The notes below the pieces were generated by a model that saw only the letters and a list, made by a program, of their open reading frames with translations, was not told the DNA's origin and searched no databases. This document shows, one piece after another, positions 9,239 to 19,375 of a stretch of DNA of 64,000 nt. How positions within the stretch are numbered: position 1 is the first letter of the stretch; every line of letters starts with the position of its first letter. The position numbers and the translations under genes were made by a program. The stretch is from an uncultured Thermoguttaceae bacterium (GTDB taxonomy: Bacteria > Planctomycetota > Planctomycetia > Pirellulales > Thermoguttaceae): assembly GCA_938084835.1 (NCBI GenBank), contig CALKER010000017.1:152949-216948 (forward strand). Reading direction: 5' to 3'.

Positions 9239-9934
9239 AAACTACACCTATGGGGCGAATCCACTTTTCGTGCGAAGATTCCTTCTTTGGCCGCCTTGGA
9301 AAGCAGTCGTTTCCGTTTAGCAAGCCGACCGACAACCAGGAGTCAAATATCGAAGTTGTCAACAAAATAGTATAATCCATTCAGCCCGGCTTATCCCCCG
9401 TTGTGAACTACTTGAATTGTTTGCTCCGGAGCAACAATCGTTAGGTCGGAAATCGTATTTCGGCAGGTTTTTCGTATCATACAGGTCAACAGATGACCTT
9501 AGAGCTTTCTCAGCAGAGATTCCTTCGTTTCCCCTCAACACTGGCACAACGCTAACCCACCGCCGGGAAGCTAGCCGCCCAGTTCCGAAATTGAAATTTG
9601 CCAGGTAGAAGGAATCGACTGATTTTCGTTCCGCCGAAACAAGGGCCGGCCACCCTCCGCCGGCTTGCCCGAGACCTCCCGGGCGAGCCGCCGTACGAGG
9701 CCGCTAAAAGTTTCCCCCAACAGGATTAATCAGCCAAAGGGGGTGTCATTCACAGATGCGACGGCACAGCTCCCTTCGTAAATCACGGGTCTCCCACGAG
9801 GCGCTCCCAAAAACCACCCCTGCCCAATGCCGAACTTGGCTACGCCGAGACAGGCCCACCATCCGCCGAATCACTCCGACCCAATCGCAAACCGCCCATT
9901 TAAGTAGCAGCTTATATGACTCCCCTATAAGGCC
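9239..9934. other. Intergenic, no gene seen
   Basis: About 700 bp between the end of the RND permease gene and the start of rsmD. Contains short unrelated frames only; no tRNA-like fold, repeat or terminator stands out. Confidence 0.4.
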
Positions 9935-12900
9935 CTAATTTTCACCGTGAGCCGTGGTCACTGCTGGCGAGTGTTCCCCGAGATGTTTGCCGGGCAGGCG
10001 CTCCCGGCAATGAAATAGGAGATAAAGCGCGGGGACCACGACAAGGGTCAGCAAACCGGAAACCAAGATTCCCCCTGCCGCCGCAACACCCACACCATTG
10101 CGTAACTCGGCACCCAAGCCCCGGCTCAGTGCAATCGGAAGCATCCCCATCACAGCCGCCAAGGTGATCATCAGTTGCGCCTGAAGCCGGTCGCATGCCG
10201 CGTCGATCATCGCCGCTCTGCAGGTAATTTCCCTCGTCTGACGAATGATATTGAGACGGTCCACGATCAAAATTGCATTGTTCACTACGATCCCAATCAT
10301 AATAACCACACCCATCACGGCAAAGATACTTAAGCTTTCGCCGGCCATCCCAAGAGCCCAGAAGGTCCCGATCAAAGCAAGAGGGAAAGTTGCCAGCACA
10401 AGAAAAGGTTGACGAAACGACTCGAGGATTGCCGCCAAGCACAAATAAACAAGAAGAAGGGACAAAATGCCCGCCTCCACCAATCCACCTAGTCCCTCCG
10501 TCATGACCTCGTAGATCCCGGTGAATCTGAACGTATAGCCACTCGGGAAATTACCACGAGTACGAAGGATTTCGGAAATTTGCTCCACAGCCGTTCCTAA
10601 AGCTATCCCCTTGGCCAATTGGGCCGTGAGCTTCTGGACCCGTTCTTTATCCTTACGAAAAATCTGAATCGGGACTTCATCCTCGACAACACGAGCCAAC
10701 GAAGTCAGCAGGAGCGGTTGGCCCGGCTTGCCCGGAAATTGGTACTGCCAGACCTGATCCCGGCCTGGCTCTTTTTGGAGGCACACTACGATGTCATAAT
10801 TTCGTGCCCCCATTTTAAACGTGCCCGCCTTAATACCCTCAAGATTAGCACGTAAAGTCATACCCACGCCGGCAGCAGGAATCCCCAGATCACCTAAGAT
10901 TTCTCGGCGAGGAATTATTTTCAGCCGCGGTTTTCCCGGCCGAACTGTGGTGGCGGCGTCGAGAACCTCGGGCACCTCCTGTACCAGCTCTAAGCTCCGC
11001 AGGGCAAGCGCGTCCAAAAGCTTGAGATCCTCGCCGCCAATCTCCATCTCGATGGGGTAAGCTTGACCGCCAATGACGGATGGTTGACTAATCGTGATAG
11101 CCGCATCCGGCAAATCGCGGATCCGTCGGCGGATTTCCTCCATGAGCTCCTCAATGGTTTGATGGCGCTGATCTTTGTCGGAAAAGACCACGAGAATCTG
11201 CGCCAAGAACACTCCCTCATTGGCTTGACCTAGGACACCCTCGACCTTGCCAACGGTGGAAAGCACGTGCCGCACCTCCGGCAGGTCGCTCATTCTGCTC
11301 TCTGCCAGCCGTACTAACTGGGCGGTCCGCTCCAACGTGTACGAAGTAGGAAACTCCAATCGAACGAACACCTGCCCCATATCTGGATTAGCAAAAAAAC
11401 TCGTGCCCAAGTTCCGCCCTACCCACCCTGCATGGATTAGCAGGACGACCGCTCCGACTACCGCGCCCAGGGCTAAGGCCGGGTGCACCAATTTCTGCAA
11501 AACACTTCGATATCCCTCTCTTACAAAACCAAACCCTCGCTCCCAGAAATTTCTTAGCCTCAGCAAAAATCCGGTGCGATCAATTGGCCCTTCCCTCAGG
11601 AGTAACGAAGCCAGCATAGGCGTCAATGTGAACGAAATCGCTAACGATACCATGGTCATGACGAGCATGGTGATGGCCAAAGGAGCAATGAAAAGCCCTA
11701 CCCGAGTTTGCATCGTGGCCAGCGGAAAAAGTACCACCATGTTGGTGCTCGCACTGGCAAGAACCGCAACAAAGACCTCCTTCGCGCCAACACGAGCTGC
11801 CTCGCGGGGGCTCACACCAGCTCGCAATCGCATGATGATCGATTCAAGAACCACAATCGAGTTAGTCACCAGGACCCCCACGGACAGCCCGATAGCAATC
11901 AATGTTGACGTGTTAAGCCCCAGGCCGAGCGACCACATGAAAAACAACCCGACCGCTATCGTCGTTGGCATGCTAACGGCCACGATAAAAAGCGAGCGGA
12001 GATTGTAGAGGAAAAGAAACAACACGCCGGCGGTCAGCCCAACTCCCATCCACACATCCTGCCAGGCGCTTCTGTTCACTTGTTCGATAAATCGTCCCAA
12101 CTCGGCCACCCATACAAGATCCATGCCAGCGGGAAGGGTCTGTCGGATTTCCTCCAGCCGACTGCGTACCCGCCGCGTCACTGCCACGGCATTAGCATCG
12201 GCCTTTTTCACGACTCGGATGGAAATCGCGGGGCGACCATCCAGCCAGGCAAGCTGCCGGAGTTCTTCGGTAGACACACGAACATGACCCACGTCGCGGA
12301 GATAAATCCGCCGGCCTTCATAATTCGCAATTTCCAAGCCGCTAAGTGATTCCACCGTCCGCGCATCGGCGTCGAAGGTTATGGAAAATTCACTTCCTGC
12401 TTCTTCGATTCGCCCCGAAGGGATCGTTCCCAAACCGCGCCGCAGCGCCTCCACCACGTCGGCACTGGTCAATCCCCGGGCAAATAGGCGCTGAGGATCC
12501 AGTTCCACCCGAATCTCGCGCTTTGCACCACCGACAATCTGAATACCCGCCACCCCTTCGATCGTAGCCAATCGATCCCGCAAAATGTTGTCGGCGTAAT
12601 CGAAAAGCTCATCAGGTCCGGTCGTCTCCGATCCCGTCAGCGCCAACGTGATGATAGGTAACGCGTTGATGTCGAATTTCTCGATCTTGGGATCCTCAAC
12701 GCCTTCCGGGAGGTCCCGGCGAATCAGGTCGATTTTTCCCCGTACGTCGGTGGCGGCTCTGTCCACGTCGGTGCCTAATTGAAATTCCAGCAGTGTGATC
12801 ACTGCATTTTCCATGCATGACGAGGTTACATGCCTCAGCCCCTCCACTGTTAAGACTGCATCCTCGATGCGTTTGGCCACATCGAGCTCGAGGTCTTCAG

Positions 12901-13066
12901 GTGAGGCACCTGGATACACCGTCACAACGGTGATATACGGCACGTCCAATTTTGGCAGCAGCTCAAGGGGCATTTGCCGATAGGAGTAGATACCTAGGAT
13001 GACAAGCCCGATAAAGAGGCAGCTGAGGGCCACCGGCCGCCGAATTGCAAAATCAACAAACCACAT
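9935..13066 (-). CDS. RND efflux permease (HAE1/AcrB-like), set 1
   Basis: Inner-membrane pump subunit of a tripartite RND exporter. The 1043 residues follow the AcrB plan: TM1 (IRRPVALSCLFIGLVILG), a large periplasmic loop, TM2-6, a second loop, TM7-12. The ATG at 13066 follows GGGAGAGAAG. The key oddity is in TM4: the paired acidic residues of the proton relay (D407-D408 in AcrB, usually D-N in related pumps) read Thr401-Asn402. TM10 reads GIVVNNAILIVD, as in pumps that lack the AcrB lysine. It lies about 140 bp after the fusion-protein gene on the same strand, likely one operon controlled by the TetR gene upstream. Substrate unknown. Confidence 0.93.
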   Translation of the reverse strand: MWFVDFAIRRPVALSCLFIGLVILGIYSYRQMPLELLPKLDVPYITVVTVYPGASPEDLELDVAKRIEDAVLTVEGLRHVTSSCMENAVITLLEFQLGTDVDRAATDVRGKIDLIRRDLPEGVEDPKIEKFDINALPIITLALTGSETTGPDELFDYADNILRDRLATIEGVAGIQIVGGAKREIRVELDPQRLFARGLTSADVVEALRRGLGTIPSGRIEEAGSEFSITFDADARTVESLSGLEIANYEGRRIYLRDVGHVRVSTEELRQLAWLDGRPAISIRVVKKADANAVAVTRRVRSRLEEIRQTLPAGMDLVWVAELGRFIEQVNRSAWQDVWMGVGLTAGVLFLFLYNLRSLFIVAVSMPTTIAVGLFFMWSLGLGLNTSTLIAIGLSVGVLVTNSIVVLESIIMRLRAGVSPREAARVGAKEVFVAVLASASTNMVVLFPLATMQTRVGLFIAPLAITMLVMTMVSLAISFTLTPMLASLLLREGPIDRTGFLLRLRNFWERGFGFVREGYRSVLQKLVHPALALGAVVGAVVLLIHAGWVGRNLGTSFFANPDMGQVFVRLEFPTSYTLERTAQLVRLAESRMSDLPEVRHVLSTVGKVEGVLGQANEGVFLAQILVVFSDKDQRHQTIEELMEEIRRRIRDLPDAAITISQPSVIGGQAYPIEMEIGGEDLKLLDALALRSLELVQEVPEVLDAATTVRPGKPRLKIIPRREILGDLGIPAAGVGMTLRANLEGIKAGTFKMGARNYDIVVCLQKEPGRDQVWQYQFPGKPGQPLLLTSLARVVEDEVPIQIFRKDKERVQKLTAQLAKGIALGTAVEQISEILRTRGNFPSGYTFRFTGIYEVMTEGLGGLVEAGILSLLLVYLCLAAILESFRQPFLVLATFPLALIGTFWALGMAGESLSIFAVMGVVIMIGIVVNNAILIVDRLNIIRQTREITCRAAMIDAACDRLQAQLMITLAAVMGMLPIALSRGLGAELRNGVGVAAAGGILVSGLLTLVVVPALYLLFHCRERLPGKHLGEHSPAVTTAHGEN

Positions 13067-13208
13067 CGCCGCTTCTCTCCCTGTGGGATGCTATCTCATA
13101 GCTACAAGCCACCTTGAGAAATGAGCCCATCACATAGCCTAGTTCAGAACAAGCGAGCTCCTCCGATCGCCCCGGCCGGCATGGGCTGCCGAGAGAGAAA
13201 TGATTTGT

Positions 13209-14474
13209 TTACACACCGCCAGTCTTGGAGGCAACCGGAACCCGTGCCCTTCTATCCCCCGAACTCTCAGCCGAAACATCGCGAACCCGTACTCCGTAGG
13301 CAAGCCGCGACTGGCCCGTCACGACCACCGGTGTCCCTGCCTCGAGCTCTCCTGATACCTCATAATAACCATCGCTACGCAAGCCGATTTTCACTGGTAC
13401 CTTGCGGACCCTCTCGTCCTCCACTACATAAATGACGTGCAAATCGCCCTCCCGAACCACAGCGTCCACCGGCACTCCCACCCCTTTACGCTGATCGAGC
13501 ACCACGGTAACCTCTGCCAGCGCCCCCGGCACGACCTCCGGTGGAGGGGAAGCAATCTGGCACCGAATTTCAAACGTCCGCGAACGAATGTCAACACCAG
13601 GTGATTTGTAAACAACAAGTTGAGCAGGCAATTCCCGGCCAGCTACCTTGACGAACATTTGCGTCTTCCCAGGGTCCACGGCACCATAATATTCCTCCGG
13701 CAAGGAAGCCCGGATCTCAACCAACGACGGATCGAAAATCCGAAGTACCGGAGTACCGGCTCCCGCCATTTCGCCTGGCTCGCGGTACTTCTCTTCAACG
13801 ACCCCTGTGATCGGTGCGTACACAAGAGAGTCGGATAAATCTTTCTCGGCAACCCCCACGGCCAATCTGGCTTGTTCAAGTTGTGCGCGGGCCAATTCGA
13901 TGAGTGTTTCCACGTGCTTGATATCCACCGCAAGTTGCTCAACCAACGCCCGCTGATGCTCGACCATCTGCTGCGAAACACCGTTTGTGGCCAGTAGCTC
14001 CTCGTAACGCTTTAAGTCACGCTCGGCCTGCTTTTTGGCCACCAACGTTTTCTCGCGCAAAGCTTCTTTCTCCTTCAGCGCGCACTCAGCAACTCGAAGA
14101 TTTTCGCGGGCGATAGCCAAGGCTTTAGTGAGTTTTAGCGAATCGGTTTGGAACAGTTTCGTGACTCCAGCCTCGACACGATCCCCCTCCCGGACAAAAA
14201 TCTCGTCCAGGGGCCCGGGAATCCGCGCTGAGACTAAGGCAAACCGCACAGGGTAAACACTGCCGGAAGTACTTACCGTGCGACGGAATTCCCGCAACTC
14301 GGCCGACCCAACGATTACGCCAATCGCCTCCTCCTCGACCCCTGAATTTTGCACTTCCCCGACCTCACCACGATTGGAGCCGTTTCGCACATGCCATGCA
14401 GCTACACCCACCGCGGCCCCGGATACAAGAACAATCCCAACCACCAGAGCCCGAGCAACTTTGCTGCGATTCAT
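13209..14474 (-). CDS. RND membrane fusion protein, set 1
   Basis: Periplasmic adaptor linking the RND permease to an outer membrane factor. It starts with a signal anchor (residues 3-25, VARALVVGIVLVSGAAVGVAAW), then the split lipoyl/barrel-sandwich hybrid around a long alpha-helical hairpin rich in K, E, A and L (about 95-190), a beta-barrel (YAPITGVVEEKY...) and a membrane-proximal domain. The ATG at 14474 is preferred because GGAGGA lies seven bases upstream; a GTG at 14489 is in frame. Order on the minus strand is TetR, MFP, permease, a standard RND operon. Confidence 0.92.
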   Translation of the reverse strand: MNRSKVARALVVGIVLVSGAAVGVAAWHVRNGSNRGEVGEVQNSGVEEEAIGVIVGSAELREFRRTVSTSGSVYPVRFALVSARIPGPLDEIFVREGDRVEAGVTKLFQTDSLKLTKALAIARENLRVAECALKEKEALREKTLVAKKQAERDLKRYEELLATNGVSQQMVEHQRALVEQLAVDIKHVETLIELARAQLEQARLAVGVAEKDLSDSLVYAPITGVVEEKYREPGEMAGAGTPVLRIFDPSLVEIRASLPEEYYGAVDPGKTQMFVKVAGRELPAQLVVYKSPGVDIRSRTFEIRCQIASPPPEVVPGALAEVTVVLDQRKGVGVPVDAVVREGDLHVIYVVEDERVRKVPVKIGLRSDGYYEVSGELEAGTPVVVTGQSRLAYGVRVRDVSAESSGDRRARVPVASKTGGV

Positions 14475-14627
14475 CTCCCGTTCCTCCACAAACTCAACGC
14501 CAAAAATTTCAGGGTAGTGTGGGCCCCAATTGGGCAGCTGCCCCTACGGCCTTCCGCCCCAAAAAACCACTTGCCTTTCGCCAAATTCGGAGGAACAAAA
14601 CCCGTTGGCCAGCAGGCGTTATTTCAT

Positions 14628-15362
14628 TTACGCTCCCTTGGGAGCCACATTGTTTGTCTCTTCAGCCGGCCGAGCACGCGTGATGCTTGCGTCCTTCGAG
14701 GAATGCTGGGCCAACTCAGGTGAGGCCAGTCCCCACAACAACAAATCCAGCAATTTTTCCGCCCAGGCTTCTGTCGAGCGTGTTCGCCCTGACTCAAGAT
14801 CCCGTTCCACAGGAAGGACAAGGGCCCCTACCATCACCTCGGCCGCCACCTGAGTGTGCACTACGCGAAATATTCCTTGTTCCATTCCCTCCCGGATTAC
14901 TGTTTCGAAAATGGCGATACCGTCGGAGTATTTGCTCCTCCGCGCATCCGAACAGAAATGACGGATCGTGGGATCGGCGAAGATGGTCTCGAAAATCCCA
15001 CGATATGCCGAAAAGTGAGTAAACCACTCCACCAAAATCGCCCGTAACTTCTCCACCGGAGAAAGGGCCGACAAGGCCACCTCCTTTGCCCGCTCCAATG
15101 CCGGCGAGACCACCCTCTCGAAGATGAACTCCATAAGTGCCTGTTTGGTGGCGAAATAGTGGTAGATGCTTCCCTTAGCTACGCCGGCAACCTCAGCAAC
15201 CCGGTCCATGGTCAAACCGTCGAATCCTCGCTCACGGATGACCTGAAGCGCCGCCTGAAAAATTCCTTCCTTCATCGCCGCGGTGGCAATTTCGCGGCAT
15301 TGCGCAGCAAGCGATTTGGATCCGAAGTATTCGCGCTCGTTCACTGGTAAGTTCCCCACCAT
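14628..15362 (-). CDS. TetR-family transcriptional regulator
   Basis: DNA-binding repressor, most likely of the RND operon it heads. The N-terminal helix-turn-helix is clear: GFDGLTMDRVAEVAGVAKGS followed by IYHYFATKQALMEF (about 45-80). The rest is an all-helical ligand-binding domain typical of TetR proteins. At 244 residues it has about 30 residues before the HTH core; the ATG at 15275 (MKEGIFQAAL) would give a more usual N-terminus. It is about 150 bp ahead of the fusion-protein gene on the same strand and divergent from the outer membrane factor gene at 16198, where a 17-bp palindrome (15870-15886) could be its operator (inferred). Confidence 0.9.
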   Translation of the reverse strand: MVGNLPVNEREYFGSKSLAAQCREIATAAMKEGIFQAALQVIRERGFDGLTMDRVAEVAGVAKGSIYHYFATKQALMEFIFERVVSPALERAKEVALSALSPVEKLRAILVEWFTHFSAYRGIFETIFADPTIRHFCSDARRSKYSDGIAIFETVIREGMEQGIFRVVHTQVAAEVMVGALVLPVERDLESGRTRSTEAWAEKLLDLLLWGLASPELAQHSSKDASITRARPAEETNNVAPKGA

Positions 15363-16197
15363 TCGAAAAGTAGAACTCGAGTGACAGTTGTCAGCGAATT
15401 TCTTGGCAAGCTGAATTCACCTGCGATTTCCAAGCAGCCGTTGGCAACAGGCGATCGGACACGTGGCGCAATGCTTTGGACAGAAGGAAATGGTACGCGT
15501 TAGAGAATGCTAGGCGTCGCATACACCGAACATTCTTCGTCCTTAAAGACGATTCTTCGACTACTATTCAATAATATCGCGCAAGATGCACACCATCAAG
15601 ACTGCAGTTACAGGCCTTCGACTAAAAAGTCAAAAAATCCACTACTTTAGCAAGGAAATAACGCTCTCGGCTAGACTCGGAACCCATCTCAAGTAGTAGT
15701 TTTCCGTTTTTAGTTGAACATTTACCCACGAAAACTTTCCAATCCGCGACGACCTTGCCGAAGATCATGGAAGTAGGTGACTTACCGGATATTTCGATTC
15801 CGTGCGCGGCAGCGCCGGTGGAGGCAAATTCTCTCCCCGATCCCCCCGCTCACGGATCGCGTTCGGGGATTAACGTCGAACGTTAAGGATCGCAGGACGT
15901 TTCCGAGCCGTATCTCACGCAATGGGTTTAGATAAAATACCCCCAGGTAGTGGGGAAGCTCTACCAGGTCGATAGATACGGACACATCGCATTTAGATCC
16001 GGCCATTTGTCACACCGTGCTCTGGCAAGGCATGGTCGGGAACAGTCACCGGAGTGAGAGTCCTCCGGCTTCACATCGTGAGGGACTGGCTATCGCGATT
16101 AACTTAAGCCCTGGAGGCACCTTGCGACGCTCTTTGCCTTCCATAGGAAGAGTCGAGAAGCGTAAATCGGTAAGTACTCAGGGAGGAGCACCCAACA
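15363..16197. promoter_or_regulatory. Divergent regulatory region between TetR and outer membrane factor genes
   Basis: 835 bp without a gene between two divergently transcribed efflux genes. It holds a perfect dyad at 15870-15886 and a GC hairpin at 16049-16068 (CCGGAG, 8-base loop, CTCCGG), and an AT-rich stretch around 15560-15720. The ribosome-binding site GGGAGGAG precedes the plus-strand ATG by about ten bases. Confidence 0.5.
15870..15886. promoter_or_regulatory. Perfect 7-3-7 palindrome, possible TetR operator
   Basis: TTAACGT-CGA-ACGTTAA is an exact inverted repeat of 7-bp arms around 3 bp, a size and symmetry usual for TetR-family operators. It sits between the TetR gene and the outer membrane factor gene. 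The link to this regulator is inferred from position only. Confidence 0.4.
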
Positions 16198-18051
16198 ATG
16201 CACCCACGGGCATTAGCTGGCCGCTGGGAGGGAAAGCCCCTGCCCTTCGGCAAGCGCCTCTGGAAACAATCGTGGTGGGTTCCCTTTGAAATTATCAGCC
16301 GATCTTGCACCTGCCTAGGTATTCGCACCCTGCTTTGGGGGTGTGCGATTTTTCTGTGCGTTGTCAACACAGGGTGTCGCACAAGTTTTCAGCAGTGGAT
16401 CGAGAACGGTTTCAAAGTGGGGCCGAATTACACTCGCCCAGCGGCACAAGTAGCGGACGCTTGGATCGATGCCCACGAGCCCGAGCTAACTATGCGGAGC
16501 GAGGCAAGGAGGCCCAACAACGAGCGGCCTCCAATCTCAACGATCGCGTGGTGGACGCTGTTCAATGATCCAGCGTTGACACAACTTATTGCCCAAGCTA
16601 CGGCAAGCAATATTCCCCTCCAGATCGCCGCGGAGCGAGTGATCGAAGCCCGGGCGCAGCTCGGGGTGGTACGGGGAACGCTTTGGCCTCAGCAGCAAGA
16701 GATGAAAGGGACATATCAACGCAACCAATTCAGCGGCAAAGCCTTTCCCTGGGGCCGTTTTCCCATCAGGCGAACGTTTGACCACTGGAGTGTGGGCTTC
16801 GAAGCTGCTTGGGAGCTCGACTTTTGGGGTCGGTTCCGTCGTGCTATCGAAGCAGCCGAAGCAAATTTGGAAGCCCAGCTGGCAAGCTTCGACGAAATGC
16901 TAGTGATTCTTCAGGCTGAGGTGGCCACCAATTACATCCAGCTTCGCACCTTTGACGAGCGACTGACGCTGGCAAAGGAAAACCTCGATCTACAACGGAA
17001 GACGCTCAACATCGTTAAGGCCCGTTTTGATGCGGGCCTTGTCAGTGGACTTGACCTGCGTCAAGCGGAGACGATTGTGGCCAGCACCGAAGCTATAATC
17101 CCCATGCTCGAATTAGGACGTCGCCGGGCGGAGAACCGACTGTGCACCCTTTTGGGAATACCTCCTCAGGACCTGGATCCCGTGCTAACTCCGGGCACAA
17201 TTCCCGACCCGCCGGCCGAGGCAGTTATTGGTTTACCGGCCGATCTACTTCGTCAACGCCCGGACATCCGTCGGGCGGAGCGGTTGGTGGCCGCACAATG
17301 TGCCCGGGTAGGAATTGCCGAGGCAGAGCTTTACCCCCATTTCGCACTCACCGGAACACTGAACTGGGAGGCAGAAAAATTCGGCGATCTCTTTTCGGGC
17401 AAGGCCATCGCGGGCCGGGTGGGTCCTGCATTTTCTTGGAAGATACTCAACTACGGACGATTGTGGAACAACATTTGGGCCGAAGATGCCCGCCTCCGCC
17501 AAGCCATCCTTTCCTATCAGGAAACTGTGCTGCGAGCCGCAGAAGAGGCAGAAGGCACTATCGCCGCTTTCCTGCAAGAGAAGCGGCGTAGCCGAGCTCT
17601 CGAAGCCGCAGCGCAAGCCACCGAGCAAGCAGTACGGCTAGCTACGGCTCTGTATCAACAGGGCGTGATCGACTACCAGCGACTAATCGACTCCCAACGT
17701 GTGCTCCTCCAACAGCAAGACGCCCTGGCCGAAAGCCGGGGAAACGTGGCCTTGTACTTGGTGGCCCTCTACAAGGCCCTTGGCGGGGGCTGGCAAGTGC
17801 GACTTCTTCCTCAGGCAGCAAATCAAACACTGCTGGTGGGAGGCAAAACCGACATCCCCGCCCAAGGACCAGACCACAAGCCGGCCGCACCGAAACAGTC
17901 ACTCACAGAGGAACAGTCTCCAATATACCTCCCCGTGCACACAGCGTCGCACTTGTCGGGGCAGTCCGCAAAAGACGAACCCATTGTCACCCCGGGGGAT
18001 GAAGTGCCGGTTCTTCTTTTGGAACCGCCACGGGAAACTACTCATCCGTAG
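16198..18051 (+). CDS. NodT/TolC-type outer membrane efflux lipoprotein, set 1
   Basis: Outer membrane channel of a tripartite exporter. A hydrophobic segment ends at lipobox Cys60 (VVNTGC), then QWIENGFKVGPNYTRP, the standard N-terminus of the NodT-type family. Two OEP repeats follow (about 115-330 and 340-540) with long helices, WELDFWGRFRRAIEAAEA in the first and LPADLLRQRPDIRRAERLVA opening the second. The C-terminal 60-70 residues are a proline-rich extension absent from usual 450-480-residue members. ATG 16198 follows GGGAGGAG. It is divergent from the TetR-MFP-permease operon, which otherwise lacks an outer membrane partner. Confidence 0.9.
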   Translation: MHPRALAGRWEGKPLPFGKRLWKQSWWVPFEIISRSCTCLGIRTLLWGCAIFLCVVNTGCRTSFQQWIENGFKVGPNYTRPAAQVADAWIDAHEPELTMRSEARRPNNERPPISTIAWWTLFNDPALTQLIAQATASNIPLQIAAERVIEARAQLGVVRGTLWPQQQEMKGTYQRNQFSGKAFPWGRFPIRRTFDHWSVGFEAAWELDFWGRFRRAIEAAEANLEAQLASFDEMLVILQAEVATNYIQLRTFDERLTLAKENLDLQRKTLNIVKARFDAGLVSGLDLRQAETIVASTEAIIPMLELGRRRAENRLCTLLGIPPQDLDPVLTPGTIPDPPAEAVIGLPADLLRQRPDIRRAERLVAAQCARVGIAEAELYPHFALTGTLNWEAEKFGDLFSGKAIAGRVGPAFSWKILNYGRLWNNIWAEDARLRQAILSYQETVLRAAEEAEGTIAAFLQEKRRSRALEAAAQATEQAVRLATALYQQGVIDYQRLIDSQRVLLQQQDALAESRGNVALYLVALYKALGGGWQVRLLPQAANQTLLVGGKTDIPAQGPDHKPAAPKQSLTEEQSPIYLPVHTASHLSGQSAKDEPIVTPGDEVPVLLLEPPRETTHP

Positions 18052-18062
18052 ACTGACACCCC

Positions 18063-18093
18063 CTAAGCCCGGCAAGAATGGCCGGAGGCTTAG
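18063..18093 (+). terminator. Hairpin after outer membrane factor gene
   Basis: CTAAGCC (18063-18069) pairs with GGCTTAG (18087-18093), with further GC pairing inside. No T-run follows, so it may end transcription weakly or protect the mRNA 3' end. Confidence 0.4.
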
Positions 18094-18201
18094 CCGCCTC
18101 ACTCGATATCGGGTTCACCGGCTAAACGGGTTCCGCCTGCCCAATCCCAATAATTTTTTGGGTGGTCGCCGGAGACCCTAAATGAACTCAAAGCCGCCCA
18201 A

Positions 18202-19080
18202 TTAAACATCACATAACCTTGCACAACGTTCCAAAGCTGCCAAGGGATCGGGCGACTTGGGTATAAACTCATGCCCGACAAAGCCCGTATAACCCGTGTC
18301 GGCAATAGCTCGCATAACCGCCGGATACCAGATCTCCTGCGTCTCATCGATTTCATTCCGACCTGGGTTTCCCCCAGTGTGGAAGTGCGCGATGTACTGA
18401 ATATTCTCCCGGATTGTTCGAATTAGATCACCTTCCATGATTTGCATATGGTAGATATCGTAAAGTAGCTTGAAGTACTCCGAGCCAATGCGTTTACACA
18501 ACTCCACGCCCCACCGAGTACGATCACACATATAGTCGGGGTGATCCACCTTGCTATTAAGCAGCTCCATTACCAAAACGACATTGTGTTTTTCGCACAA
18601 GGGAAGCAATCGCTTAATCCCCTCTTCACAATGTTTCAGTCCTTGCTCGTCATCGAGTCCCTCACGATTGCCCGAAAAGCAAATCAAATTTCGGAAACCG
18701 GCCTCCGCCACACGAGGGATCATTCGTTCATACTCGCTAATGAGCCATTCGTGATTCTCACCACGATTAAATCCGCGTGTAAGTGGGGTCCCGGAAGACA
18801 CCATGGCACAGGTAAGCCCATGCTCTTTTACCACCGGCCAATCTTTAGGTCCTATCAGCTCTACCGACTTAATGCCAATCTTTCTGCAAAATTTGCACAA
18901 AACGTCGAGCGGGATCCGGTTATAGCACCACCGACTCACCGATTGATTGATTCGACCCTTTAATGGGGGGGAATCTTCCTGAGCTGATGCTCCCCGGAAC
19001 GTGGCTACCAAATGCCATAAACCGAGACCACTGATGGCACCGCCCAAATAACTCCGTCGAGGAAAACCGCATTTCATCAT
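18202..19080 (-). CDS. Secreted TIM-barrel sugar isomerase/epimerase-like protein
   Basis: Xylose isomerase-like TIM-barrel protein of the hydroxypyruvate isomerase type. The ATG at 19080 follows AAGGAG by five bases and starts a Tat-like leader (RRSYLGGAISGLGL), as in many planctomycete exported isomerase-like proteins. Barrel landmarks: IGIKSVELIGPKDW, NLICFSGNREG, VLVMELLNSKVDHPDYMCD with a Glu in the metal position, LLYDIYHMQIMEGD (Asp/His), IAHFHTGGNPGRNEID, and a final GFVGHEF with Glu. These match the Glu-Asp-His-Glu metal site. The real substrate is unknown. It is divergent from the ThiF-like gene. Confidence 0.85.
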   Translation of the reverse strand: MMKCGFPRRSYLGGAISGLGLWHLVATFRGASAQEDSPPLKGRINQSVSRWCYNRIPLDVLCKFCRKIGIKSVELIGPKDWPVVKEHGLTCAMVSSGTPLTRGFNRGENHEWLISEYERMIPRVAEAGFRNLICFSGNREGLDDEQGLKHCEEGIKRLLPLCEKHNVVLVMELLNSKVDHPDYMCDRTRWGVELCKRIGSEYFKLLYDIYHMQIMEGDLIRTIRENIQYIAHFHTGGNPGRNEIDETQEIWYPAVMRAIADTGYTGFVGHEFIPKSPDPLAALERCARLCDV

Positions 19081-19375
19081 TTTCGCTCCTTTGAAACGAA
19101 ATCGTTCACCGCCATGCAAACCACCACTAGAATTACTCCCGCATTCCCCGGGTTGGTCTCTCTCTAAGGAGCTAACCAACCAGGATGCGTTCGAAGATTT
19201 GATCCCCATTTTAAAATTTCAATTGCAACAAGTCAGCTAAACTCCAGGAAAAACTCGCCTGGGGGTGTAATCCCACCCACGGTTGGTATCCACAGAAGGT
19301 AGGCAACATTTGTCAACAGCACGGCTCTCGCATACTATCGGTTACTTTGGGCAAAGAGAGAGGAGCGTCATTCTC

